This document shows, one piece after another, positions 24,907 through 36,164 of a DNA stretch of 64,000 bases (the first letter of the stretch is position 1; each line of letters opens with the position of its first letter). The notes beneath the pieces were generated by a model. The model ran no database searches and was not told where the DNA came from. It was given only the letters and a program-made list of their open reading frames with translations. This DNA is from Pisolithus tinctorius (lineage: Eukaryota > Basidiomycota > Agaricomycetes > Boletales > Pisolithaceae): assembly GCA_024663395.1 (NCBI GenBank), contig JANFAH010000003.1:2232001-2296000 (forward strand). Direction: 5' to 3'. Made by a program: the position numbers and the translations under genes.

Positions 24907-27900
24907 TTGTAGACAGACTCTACGTTGTGAGGCGTTGCATACCCCGACCGCGACCCGATGTTCGGAAGTCTACTTGATGAAAAGGCTGGAGAAGCTATTG
25001 GGGTGGCAGACCGCGACGTCGATCGCGACTGCGATGCTAGCCGCTCTTCGCTGAACCGGTTCAATATACGGACTACATCCCTTGTAATCATATCAAGATC
25101 GGCGATCTCCCTGGGAGACATCGAAAGATCATCGCTGAGGAACAGGTCATCGTCATCCCTTTCATCCGCGTTATCCCTCGTAAGAATCGTCCGTCGTTTC
25201 GTTCTTCCTCCACGTTGTTGGTTCACGAGGATGCCATCGTATACTCGTAACATGCAGGTTTCTATTAATGCCTTGAGACGCTGGATGTCGTCTAACGCGG
25301 CCAAGTTCCCCGCAACTGGAAGCCATCCATCGCATTCCAACCCGCGCTCTGTTACCTCAACGTCATTGGCACCGAAGAGCAGATATGTCATGGGATCCAG
25401 GCGTGTCGTATTAATGAGGAATGTCTGCGGGTTTTGCCCGGCAACTGTAAGATTCTGCCGCTTCTCTGCGAAGGCATAAATTTGCTTTTCCCCTTCGAAT
25501 GCATGTTCCATTTCCGGTCGAATATGCTTGCGATGATTGACGCTACTAGGATGAATGAATGTGGTCTACGTTGAAGTGATCAATCATGATATTACTTGCA
25601 TAGAAAACCGTGGTAACCGACCTTATCGTACTGCGTACGTAGCGTTTTATCACCTGTCCGGACAGCGAATTTTGGCTGAGACGCAACGGCTATGAGGGCC
25701 GCCAGCAGGGGTTCGGAATTGCCATTCGCGTTGAGTGCAGGAGGCACTCCTGGGTGGCGTTCACGGACATGTGACCCGATGCCTTCGGTGACGTCAATGA
25801 CACCAGCTTGGTGCAGAGACTGAAGGAGGTGGTGTCTGATTTTCCGAATGAGCAGAAGCGTGGGTCTCGAGAGATAATTTTCGCTGCAAAATCTGTTCGC
25901 TTGCGTGTAGTCACCAGAGTTGTAGATATCATGCCATGCGTTGTAGGCGTTCAATATCGTCAACGCGTCTGACCGAAATTCAGCAGGGGACCATTTGGTT
26001 TTAGCGGCTGCAGCCTCTGATTTAAGATGCATTGGGGACATGAAGGGATCCCGGTTGGTCAGAATTGCAGCGAGAGTAACGGCCTGATCCAAACAACGGA
26101 AGAATACACCGTACAAAGCGAGTCGTCCCATCTGTACCTCTACAGGTAATTGTAGAAGCACGCGACCCAACGATGTCAGATTCTTCTGGTTATCTAAGGC
26201 TCCGACCATCTGTAAAACTCCCATGGCAGCTGCGACGCGGTCTGGATGAGGAGGTTCGATCGCCTCCGCAAGAACTTCTTCAACCTCCATGTCAGGTAAG
26301 CTCAGGGCTTTGATGTGCATAACAACGTTGCTGAGGTCGACCCGTTTCATTTCCACTGTTTGGTGTGGAGCTAAGGTCGCCGCTCGGGCATGACTTAGAA
26401 GTCCATAGTATTCGCCAGGTCGGTGTCGGCCAGCACGGCCAGCTCTCTGGTGCAAATTAGAAGCACCAGCCCATGCTGATGTAAGGGAGGACATGTGTCG
26501 ACTAGGATCGTAACGCACTTCCTTGACCTTGGCGGTATCAATTACATAGACAACGTCCGGGATCGTAACGGAAGTCTCGGCAATGTTAGTTGCCAGAATT
26601 ACTCGACGGACGCCTTCAGCGGGAGGCTCGAATATGACCTGTTGTTCGGCGAGAGGTACAGAGGAGTGCAAAAGATGGATGGAGTACTTCATCCCATCAT
26701 TGAAATCCAGGGGAATGTCGATCCCTTGCAGGACGCGCTGCACTCCTATGATATCCTCCCACCCAGGCAAAAAAACGAGGATATGCCCAGAATCAGACCG
26801 CTGAAGGACGTGACAGATGGTACCAGCTATCAACTGCAATGGAGTATCGAGTTCATCGTTAGCCAACGGCGGTAGTAAAGAGGTCGACAGTGGAGGTGGG
26901 GTCATCAAGGCAGGGTTAGACTGCGCGTAAGCACCCTCGCGCTCAAGGTACTTAGCCATTGATTCGTCATTGAAGATCCATTTCAACTGAGGGTGACGCT
27001 TGATATCCTCAATGAAGTCTTCCAAGTAACGTTTTTTGACAGGGAACGTTCGACCAGGGATGTCAATGACTGGCGCCTTGTTACCGTTCTTGTCAAGGAA
27101 GTATTCCTGGAACAACGTGGGGTCGAAAGTGGCACTCATCAACACTATTTTGAGAGGAACATTCCGCGCCTTCCGATCTTCCAACATACGTCTCAGCACA
27201 ACAAGCAGTAGATCCGTGTCAACGTCCCGTTCATGCACCTCGTCGACTACGATATGTGTGATTCCGTCCAGCTTCGCCGCGGCAATTCCTCCTTCTGTCA
27301 TGGCAGACTGGATACGGCGGAGTAGGACGCCGATGGTGCAGAATGTGATGGACCCGTGCTCTTCAGGAAGTTTGGATTGAAAACGAACACTATATCCTAT
27401 GGATCCGCCGCCCACGGTTTCTCCTCTCTCCTTTGCTACCCGCTCTGCAACACTGAGGGCCGCCAACCGACGGGGTTGTGTGCAAATTATGTTACAATGC
27501 GCACCTTCACCACGATCAATGTAGTCATCCAGAATGATTTGCGGAATTTGTGTGGTCTTTCCAGAACCAGTTGCTGCCACGCAAATAGTCACATCATTCT
27601 CCTGGACGTGGTCTATAAGCTCCTTGGACCTTGTGAAGACAGGTAAAGCAGTTCTAGTTGACCGCATCTTCTCCATAGAAGGATCACTAAGGTACGCCTC
27701 TCTGCGTTTTTTCAGGAGATGAGACCTCCGTCTGGCAATGTGGGGCGGATACTGACGGGGATGTGAGGGATTAGGGATACCGATCATGCTGGCACGCAAC
27801 GGTGAGGGAGCGGAGCCAGCCAACTTCGCTCTGATGGCGGACTGGTTGTTGTACAATGCGGTCCTTTTTATCTCCCGGCACAGATCTTCGATTTCGTCAC

Positions 27901-29173
27901 CCAACCCGTTGCTGATTTGAAGGTAAACCTTCGGAGCGAGACCGAGATCCTTTCCGGACAGGGCGGCCGCAACATATTTTCTCCACAGCTCGGGGTCACA
28001 GCTTTCGAGGTAGCGAGTGACGTCTAGATAACACTTGATAAGTGCAATCTTTTTGGTGCTTGCACTGCCTATGCCAATGCGACGACCCCCGACGATCATA
28101 ACTACTTCCCAAACGGTATTTTTTCGCTTGCCCGTTTGTTGCTGGTATTCGATGACCGGCTTCCCGAAACTGTATATTCGGCAGTAGTAGTCCATGAAAC
28201 TCCGAGCACGTTCATAGTTCACGACTGAGCCGTCCGACAACTGTATCTGATCCGGTGGAGTGAGTTGGGGGGTAACTGATGCCTTAGACGGCTTGTCAAG
28301 CTATGCAGTGACATGATAGCCACTTAAGTTACGATGAAGCGAGGCTGATAGAGAAACCACTCACCAGGCCTTTGTCGTATAGCTGATATAGTGCAGACAA
28401 ACAGCAGAGCCTCTCTGCAGCTTTCTTTTCTATGTGATCGCCGACGGCAACCATACGCGGCTCGGTTGGGAGATCGAGGGTGCAGCTTCGTAAAGTTCAT
28501 CAGCCAGTATTACTTACTTCGGGTCGAAAAACGCCTACCGAGTGACTGGCCTGTTAGTGTTGCTGTCGAAGTATTCTTTGAAGTCAAATTGCAGCACATA
28601 GTCAGGACCCAAATTGGTAGAGACAAAGTTCATGAGAGGAGATTTGGGGTTGTCTGCGAGCGCAGGCTTAATCTCTGGTCGAGAACCTATGTTGAACCTA
28701 TGCTGCTTCTCTATATAGACGGCATCATGCATGGGGCCATCTAGCTCGGGTAGTGACTTGTTTTGTGACTTGAGAGGAGAGCTATCCCGTTTTCCCTTCC
28801 GCCTGCCTGACTGGCGAGGGCGCTCGGGGCCCCCGGAAGGCAAGTCTTTATGATTGGACGAGGGCGGTATTGCGAAAGGAGGTGAGATCGTGGCTGACTT
28901 GCCCGGCTGGTGTCCGGAAGGAGACTGATGTATCCCTAGTTTTGGGGCCTTTGCAAGTCTCTGCTCCCCTAGGCTAGACGGTGGCCGCCGGTGAGTGAGA
29001 ATGACTTCCTCTGCATTTACATTCTGCTTCAAAGCAGCGACACTGGCATGTTGAGAAAATGGTCTCTTGAGAGAAGATCCCTGAGCAGAAGTATACTTTG
29101 AAGGGTCCGCGTGCATGGGAATACGACACCGGTGCCGTAGAATGCCACGCAGCGACGAGATAGAACGGGGCAT
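24855..29173 (-). CDS. DExH-box RNA helicase (DHX29/36/57 type) with dsRBD-like N-region
   Basis: Four exons (28539-29173, 28365-28485, 25596-28300, 24855-25545) join to 4152 nt, 1383 residues, with all phases consistent. Helicase motifs are all present: I (AATGSGKTTQIPQ), Ia (TQPRRLAA), II (DEVH), III (SAT) and VI (QRAGRAGR), followed by HA2 and OB-fold regions. Upstream lies a dsRNA-binding-like fold (GDHIEKKAAERLCCLSALYQ, and FGKPVIEYQQQTGKRKNTVW). The extreme N-terminus (MPRSISSLRGILRHRCRIP) is basic and lacks acidic residues, so it could be a mitochondrial presequence. The family unwinds structured RNA in an ATP-dependent way. The TTG near 28240 that opens a long frame is not a start, since exon 3 continues upstream of it. 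The C-terminal tail is Ser/Arg-rich. Targeting is inferred only. Confidence 0.92.
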
Positions 29174-29945
29174 AGCCTCTGGCAGCGAAAACAATGGTCA
29201 GTGATCTGTGTTCATCTTGACGTACTGGACTTACACCTCCGACTGTGCTCAAAGTAAAGCACGCAGTCCTTCAACTGAACACAGCGAGCTTCGTCGGCAT
29301 CTTCCGACCAATGTCTATCTCAGTCGGGGACAATCAAACTCGACTAGTTTGGTCCAGAAAAATCTTGTTCAGGCTAGACCAAACACCGTAGAAACGAGTT
29401 TTTGTCTGGTACTGGGTATTATACGGGCAAACGACAGGTCTGTAGATAGAATATTGATATTTAATTATTATAGGGTCGCTCAAAGTTGGCACCTACGCCT
29501 GCAGCGCGACTACCATAAATAGAAATAAATGTCACACTTTGTCACGCAGCCTCGTATTAGCTACTGCCAATTGGCCACCTAATAGTATTACTCCCCCCAC
29601 GACGTGTCGTTATTCATAATTAGGCTTGTTTGCACTATTTCCCCAATACCAGTAATAAATACTGCCCTGAATACTCGCCAGTACTTGTACTTGTATGCAG
29701 AAAAAACACACTGGGCTACGATGGGCATCGCGGCAGACCGGGTTGGCTAGATGCAGATTTGGAGACGGGACAGGGTTGATAGCTCAAGTATGAAAGGTTT
29801 GGCGCGCTGGGACACCTTGCAGGTAATCCAGGGTGGTGGTGGTATACGCATTGGGAAAGAGACGAGGTCACGTTGATTTGGAAAACGCCTTTTCCTTTTG
29901 CACTTTTCAAAGATGGTCCGTCAGAATCTATAGTTTGTTGTAGTA
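29174..29945. other. Gap between the helicase promoter and the HscB 3' end
   Basis: About 770 bases with AT-rich patches around 29450-29480 and 29520-29680. A 64-codon minus-strand open frame (29716-29910) is Ser/Pro/Cys-rich and has no recognisable content. No gene is supported. Confidence 0.45.
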
Positions 29946-30780
29946 TTACATAATCTCCAGTCGCCGCCGTATTGCTTGTTCTATTCCGTCCAAGTACTTC
30001 AGCCTTACAGCAGCATTCTTTGTCTCCCTCCAGTCAGCCTTCGCAACCAGCCTCTCTATCATTTTCACCAGTTGCGATATTTTAGCTGGTACAAGAACTG
30101 TTAGCAGGATTAGCATTATACTGAACGCAGGCTACGGCACCGTTGTTCTCGTCCCGCAACTCATGTAGTCGGTCTGCATTTCCAGGTTGCACGTTGTCGA
30201 TCTCCTCCCTGGCTTCCATAATCTCGTTTATGAGTTCGAAATCGTTTAATTGGTCCGCCTCCTCCAATTCTACACCATTGCGCTTCAGGATATACTCTAT
30301 TCGATGAAGTGGGGAAGTTAGGGTTTTGTATGCTGCGTTTACGGTATTGGATAGCTCGAGTGCTGCCTCCTTTTCTGGCTTCAGTACGTCAGATGCATAT
30401 GCGCATAAAATCCATGGTCAGGAGAATACCTCGGTCTTCGTAGCCCATGCGTCGGGATGGCATATCCGCTGGGCCTCCAAAAAACGACGCTTGAGGAGAG
30501 CGGTATCCACCACAAACGGGTTCGGGCTATATGGCAACCCCATCAGTTCATGGAAAGGGATCGAATTGTGAACTCCGGCAATCCAGTTGCAGGACAGACA
30601 GACGGGTAGCCGTGTAGGGAGCAGTGCTCCGCATGAAGGACATGTCCTGGTCAGTGAGGTGATGTGCGTGGTTGACACTAGTCTCGACGATTGGAGGTCT
30701 GAGCGGAACCTGCCTCGTAGACAGACTGGGCTGTGGGCAACCCTGCTAACAAGTAGCGAGTGCGCTGAGAGACGCAACAT
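29946..30780 (-). CDS. JAC1: Mitochondrial J-domain co-chaperone HscB/Jac1
   Basis: Three exons (30430-30780, 30141-30378, 29946-30085) give 729 nt, 242 residues. The protein delivers the Fe-S scaffold Isu to the mitochondrial Hsp70 Ssq1 and stimulates its ATPase. The N-terminus (MLRLSAHSLLVSRVAHSP) is a presequence-like basic amphipathic stretch. A tetracysteine motif follows (CPSCGALL...CLSC), then the J-domain with the invariant HPD (CHPDAWATKT). The C-terminal helical domain (VELEEADQLNDFELINEIME; LVAKADWRETKNAAVRLKYL) is the Isu-binding part. The ATG at 30780 was chosen over an upstream in-frame extension because it begins the targeting signal. The gene is divergent to the Spo73-like gene, only 69 bases away, so the two share a promoter region. 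Yeast Jac1 lacks the Cys motif, while human HSCB has it. Confidence 0.93.
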
Positions 30781-30849
30781 CGCCGGATGGTGCAGGTGGA
30801 ATCGATATGTAATAATGTAACCGCTCCGACGGGCGGCTAAACTTATATC

Positions 30850-32174
30850 ATGACGTACCACTACGATGACTGTCCCGCAGGTACCTCCCAACTCCAGCCC
30901 TCCCATGCAATATTACAGCCAGACGACCCAGCAAACGCCGAACCTGCACGTCGTCGACTAGCTTCAAAATCCCGCTTTCACTTGTTCACTTCGTTGCGCA
31001 AAGTGTGCTCAAAGAAGAGGCTCAATCCGCACCTTAAGGGACCCCCCATTTTGAAGGATAACCGTTTACTGTCGCAATCTGAAGATGACACTCGGAGCAT
31101 AACGTTAAGTGCAGAGAGACTTCCAGACTCTTCAGAAGAACAGGATACATATCGTTGGGCTGTCCTATATGAAAACCAGAGAGGGTAGGTCTTTGTTCCT
31201 CTCACATCGCCTCTCACTCACATACTCTAGATTGACCATCTTCTCGTCGCCTTATTACTCTAGCCTATTTCTTCTCCCTACTGACCCCTTTCCCTTTACT
31301 ATTCCCAAAGCAAGCACAAAACGTTCACAGCAGCCGAATGTCTCACTCAGTAACTATCCCCTTCCCGATGCAACGTGGCATTGGGTGTCTAAGGCATGGT
31401 TGATTGACATGCGCACGGATCTCGGGGAGGTCCAACACGACGGATTTGAGTACAACTGGTCGTTCCGCGAACAGCACTGGCGCGCGGAGATTGGACCCCT
31501 CAGCGCCGGCGCGTGGGTGAGACGCAGAAGGTGGATTAGACTTATGATGCGACCAGCTAATTGGAAATCAGACTTCCTCGGGTCGGCCGACAATCACTTT
31601 GAGGGTCTGGCGTCTCTGCTTCCTCCTGCCGCACGTTCTTCGGAGACAACGCTGGACTCCCTTGAGCACAAGGCAGGTCCTCTATGGCAGGGAATTCCGG
31701 AAGTAGATTGGCAGCATTGTTATAGCTTGATGAAGCATCTTGGCTCCGACGGACGCAAACTTGAGCTTTGGCGCACCTGGCTTGATCCCTACATTACCCA
31801 AGAAACTCGCGACCTAAAGGGCAAGGGTAAGCAAAGTAATGGAGACCAGTCATGTTGTTCCTCCAAGGCAATGCATTGCAACAGTCAGTTACTCAGGGGA
31901 AACCCGCCCCCGTTGCCGTACCTGTCTACGATGCTTCATAACCACGTGCGTTGACCGTCGTTGATTTTGCAGTACAACTTCTGAAAAGCTATCACAGGCG
32001 AATTCCATTATTCGAATGTTTGTCTTTCCTGACTCTCGCGCACAGTTCCTCGAGTTGCTAAGGCGTGCTGGACTATTGGACGACCTCAGAAAAATGGAGA
32101 ATATATACCCTGAGGTCGTGGACTTCTGGAGTTACGCAGGTGGTTTCAACAAATTCCTAGAGAGTAGTGTTTGA
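30850..32174 (+). CDS. Spo73-like dysferlin-domain (DysF) protein
   Basis: Three exons (30850-31184, 31231-31917, 31973-32174) give 1224 nt, 407 residues. The core is a DysFN/DysFC module: RWAVLYENQRG, WHWVSKAWLIDM, then DGFEYNWSFREQHWRAE and WVRRRRWIRLMMRPA, with the Trp/Arg spacing typical of this fold. The N-terminal ~100 residues are basic and low-complexity. DysF-only proteins such as yeast Spo73 and fission-yeast Mug65 act in membrane extension during spore formation; peroxins Pex23/Pex30 carry the same domain with transmembrane segments, which I do not see here. The second donor was chosen at 31918 because only that phase continues into the last exon (TTSEKLSQANSIIRMFVFPD) and reaches the TGA at 32174. 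The Spo73 function is inferred from domain content. Confidence 0.8.
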
Positions 32175-32386
32175 TCTCCCCCATGAAACCATGATGACTA
32201 GATAGTGAAGTACCAGCTGTGATACAAGCAGTACATATTGTGTCCAATCACGAAGCCCATCGTGGGTCCCAACTTCGTCCTGGCAACTGACAGTCCTTTC
32301 ATTTGCAATGGCACATGTACACGTGGATTGGTTTTTTTCTTCGCTCTCTTTCCTTACCCAAGTAACAAGTGCTACTTGACGGGGAG

Positions 32387-34471
32387 ATGTCTTCATCAAA
32401 GGCCACTTGGGATGTCGACGTTGTCGCGAACCCTGCAAACGAAAAGACTGAGCAGCACAACAAGAGTGTTCCTGAGGCTTCTTTCGCCGTGCAAATCACC
32501 CTACGCACCTACATCCTGGCTTCTTCATTGTTGCTTGGTCCCTCTCTTCTCCCAGTTGCAACTGCGCTTGTCAGGGATCCTCAAGGTTTGAAGGGCAGGC
32601 TAGGTGCTCTGAAGCTCGCACTATCCAAGGAACTAGGCTCAAGGGGCTTGCCGTTTGCCCTTGCCATCGCCGTTGGGGGTGGCCAGTGTCTAAAACTTTT
32701 GTGGGAAACCCTGAAGAAGCAACCCAAGTCTTCTGTGCCCGCCAGTCGGCGTTCCTCTCATTCTCTCCTCTTGTTGTTCAAACATACCCTTAGGGGTTTC
32801 ATCCAAGCTCTCGACTCTAAACTCACTGCGTACCAGAAAGTATTCGCGATGAATGCAATGGCTTCTGGTGTTGTTGCAGCCGTCCTCCTGCACCGGAGGG
32901 ATCGATCGTATTCATCGTCGCACCGGCGTTCCGGTACGAAGTCCTCCACTCTAGACTTGACCCTGTGGTTGCTCGTTCATGCACTGGATGCACTCGTACA
33001 GTCAAGATTGCTGTCTGGGAAGAATAAAGCCACTTCTCGCTGTGCGAGTGCTCCTACCCGGGATGTGCAGGCTCGAGGTCCTTCCTCAGAAGGGGAGCCG
33101 AGCAACGATATCGCTACCTCTGAGATTCTTTCCAAGGAGCGCATAAGAATCAATGCATGGTTTGACGGTTTGCTCTTCTGGGCATGTAGCGCAAGGTTTG
33201 TTAATAGCGGTCTGAGGTTGACCTTCTTAGTCATTGTCCTACCAGGATTATGTGGTGCTTCTTTTACGAACCGCAAAGGTAATTAATTCTTCATGACTGT
33301 TGTCTCGAATCTTTTAAGTGTCAATCCCAATGCGGCAGATTGCCGCGTTCCTATGTTAAATGGTAAGGAAAAACCAATGAACATGATGCGTGTTGCTAGA
33401 TAAATAATGCAAGTTTCCCAGGATAGACAGACTTGCTCGCGTCGATTGGCGACTTTTAGAACTCTTACGTGCAGTGAGACAAGGGAATTGGTCATATATT
33501 CACGGGTCAGACCAACATGGGCTCGCCTCAACCTTGGCTTCAGACCTTAGATATCCTACGTCCTGGGGTAATCCCGAACTTCTCCCAGCCCACGGTGGAC
33601 AAACAGCTAGCAGAGCATGGGCGGCGCTCGGAGTGAATGGCAGAGACGGTGTCGGCGGTTTACCATGCCAGCTCGTCCATGGCCGGGCGGTTGCTTGGTT
33701 TGGTCTTGCAGACAGCTGTGTTGCCAATGCGATATTCAGGGCTGTTTACGCATTGATGGAGGCATTCGTCATATATCTTCCCGTGAGTTTTGTTTGCAAG
33801 CTTTAAGATAGTCTCATTATCTCCTTCGGTCGCATGATCAGGTATATTTCACTCCCCTTCTACTTACCCAGCCGAGATCAATTCTACGTCCTGGCTGCTT
33901 TATCCCTCGTGTTGCCTCTGCTATGCGCAGTGCAGCTTTCCTCTCCGCATTTATATCCTCTTACTGGTTCGCAGTCTGTATGACACGGACGTTAGTTCTT
34001 GCGCGACTACTCCCCAATATATCCCACGATACATGGGACGGACCGTATGGTGGTACCTTCGCTGGTTCACTCGTGTGCGGCACCAGTATATTAATCGAAA
34101 GTGCCAAGAGAAGGGGCGACATGGCTTTATACGTCCTTACCAAAAGGTTTAAGGGCTTCTATACCCAATAACTGGATCAAGTCCCCCGCCGCCAAGTTTG
34201 TAGAATGGTATAGTCACTATCTGCTAGCAGTTGGTCAAATGGGCAGCTGATAATGAAAAACACGTCTGGCAGTGCAATATTCACGTTGTCGATGGCAACT
34301 CTTTCGACAACTGCGGTATACAGCCCAGATGCCTTAAGAGGCCTTGCAGGGTGGATGGCAGCTTTCATCATGAAGGGACTCAACGTCACCGCCTGGAGGA
34401 AGCGCGAACAGAGTACCACTGATGGCCTTAGAACGGATGTCCAACAGCTTCGGAATGTTCACCGAAACTAA
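32387..34471 (+). CDS. TMEM135-like multi-pass membrane protein
   Basis: Six exons (32387-33195, 33246-33278, 33339-33362, 33422-33782, 33842-34146, 34231-34471) give 1773 nt, 590 residues. Exon 3 is only 24 nt, and exons 2-3 encode the conserved YEPQRLPRSYVKWI segment. Hydrophobic helices occur near residues 40-60, 85-105 and 150-170 and through the C-terminal half (YLPVYFTPLLL, FLSAFISSYWFAVCMTRTLV, GLAGWMAAFIMKGL). The family is related to human TMEM135, linked to peroxisomal and mitochondrial lipid handling; the molecular activity is not settled. The start at 32387 follows a non-ATG extension. The last splice (34146 to 34231) is less certain than the others. The gene ends 54 bases from the convergent DPH7 gene. 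Confidence 0.85.
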
Positions 34472-34525
34472 AATTAACTGGCACTAAATACCTATGTCAA
34501 CGATCAGTGACATATCACACTGCTA

Positions 34526-35938
34526 TTACCCAGACCACAGGCACAACTTATGGTCATAGAACGAACAACTTGCAATCAATGTCTCCTCGTGAACATCTTC
34601 GTGAAAAGACCAGTCTACACCATAACCCAGTGATTCATGCTGATCAAAGCATTTTCCGATGCCGTAGGACATCGTGGTTTCCTTGAGGTCTGTGCTGACA
34701 ACTTTGAAACCATCGTGCATACATGCAACAAGAAGGTCATTCTTGCGCTCTGGCAATGGATGCCATTTGACACGCCAAGCACCCCCGCCAACATCCATAG
34801 TGATAAGGGCCGACAAGGGTTTGCGCATGTCGAAAAGCCGGACGGTGTTATCATAACTGAGGAAGGAAGGTTGGTCCGTGATAATAGCTGCCAAAGAGTT
34901 CACCCACCTGCCAACTGCAAGTAGATGCTCGACGTATGGATGGTTTTGGATACTAGTCACTCCGGCATCGAACCTGCTCTTAGATATGTTGACAGACTGC
35001 ATTATTGAAGTTTACGTCGGCGACAACGTACGATCGATTGGCAAATATTGGGCGGTGCAGAGGCTGGCGGATATCCCAACCTTTCAGATTCAGGTCGTCG
35101 CCACCTGTCATGCATTGGAGAGTCGCGGTCAGACGTCTCGCCTTGCACTTACGGGGCACCTACCAGAATACACTACGGAACTCTCCCAATAATTCCACGC
35201 AGCGACCCAAGGTTCATAATCATGTGCCTTCCACACATCAGATACAACAAGGCCATGTGGAGAGGAAGGATTTAGAAGACAAAGGGATCCATCCGAAAGA
35301 GACACGATTAACGATCCCAGATGATCACTTGGATAACGCCTATTGGACCAATCCAACGACAAGCATAAAGCGTCTGCGGAAGCGCAGGATATCTTCTGCA
35401 AGCAGCGAAAAGCGTGCTGCAATACAGGATTAAGATGTCGGTTGGGAAAATCGAGACGAGCATGATACATTTTGAGATTGCCACTCCTGGACAGATATTT
35501 TTCCCTCGGAATCCGCAATGCCTAAAATTGCAGTACTCGTTCGTGATCTATGGCACCTGAAAAAAGCGTGAGCATGAGGAAGATGAGAATCCATTCCCCA
35601 GAGGTACCATTTCTGATCGAGGATTGCGGACAAGGTCATCTCTTGGATCAAGGTGCTGAATCCCCATGTTTTGAATCCAGACGGAGATTATGGAAGATCA
35701 CTAACCATAGCTTGGCCTTGGTATCTGTCACTTTGAATACGAAGCATTTTCCCCAACGATACTGACCGGAATTCTCTGGTTCCGACACGATTTCATCCGG
35801 GTTCACGGTAACATCGGCGGCCTGTTCATGTTCCAGCTTGTATGTTCCACAAACAAAGATATCCCGAGAACCTTCGTGAGGACAGAATTCGACAGAGTCC
35901 GCTGGTAGCACGGTGTCATGCGACTCCGAGACGGTCAT
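34526..35938 (-). CDS. RRT2: Diphthine methylesterase DPH7 (WD-repeat)
   Basis: A multi-exon WD40 protein starting at ATG 35938 (MTVSESHDTVLPADSVEFCP) and ending at TAA 34526. Recognisable blocks are VFCGTYKL-like VCGTYKLEHEQ, an exon with GGDDLNLKGWDIRQPLHRPI, SYDNTVRLFDMRKPL, and the C-terminal SCSFYDHKLCLW. These match WDR85/DPH7, which removes the methyl ester from diphthine on elongation factor 2 in diphthamide synthesis in the cytosol. The propeller blades are continuous apart from introns of about 50-60 nt. A longer non-ATG frame reaching 36001 was not used. The gene is divergent to Hsp104; the 226 bases between the two start codons should hold both promoters. Confidence 0.9.
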
Positions 35939-35983
35939 AAGTAATCTAGCGTAAACCGACGAAGGTGATGTAAGTGCAGTAGG

Positions 35984-36000
35984 CACGTGACGTGATGTCA
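35984..36000. promoter_or_regulatory. CACGTG and CRE-like element in the DPH7/HSP104 divergent promoter
   Basis: The sequence CACGTGACGTGATGTCA joins an E-box (CACGTG) to an imperfect palindrome (TGACGT-G-ATGTCA) of bZIP/CRE type. It sits 46 bases before the DPH7 start and about 165 bases before the Hsp104 start. Binding is inference. Confidence 0.35.
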
Positions 36001-36102
36001 CTCAGACTTTCGATGGTGTTCTGGCGCACAGGAGAAACGCCCAGTTCGATTGTGCTCCGTTCGTCTGGGGGAATCGACAGATGTCGATTCAGTGGTGTAC
36101 GC

Positions 36103-36110
36103 ACATAAAA
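36103..36110 (+). promoter_or_regulatory. TATA-like box for HSP104
   Basis: CATAAAAG lies about 55 bases upstream of the Hsp104 ATG, a position consistent with a TATA box of a stress gene. No canonical heat-shock element with correctly spaced nGAAn units was found in the 226-base promoter. Confidence 0.35.
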
Positions 36111-36164
36111 GCCTTGTCCACGACCTGACGACCTTGCTCTAGGACTTAACCCAAGACTTCGACT

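Noticed and set aside
25592..28240. TTG start at 28240 as the helicase start
   Set aside because: The frame continues upstream into exon 3 (LDKPSKASVTPQLTPPDQIQ) and two further exons, so TTG is internal.
36001..36164. Heat-shock element in the Hsp104 promoter
   Set aside because: GAA and TTC triplets occur but not with the five-base spacing of an HSE.
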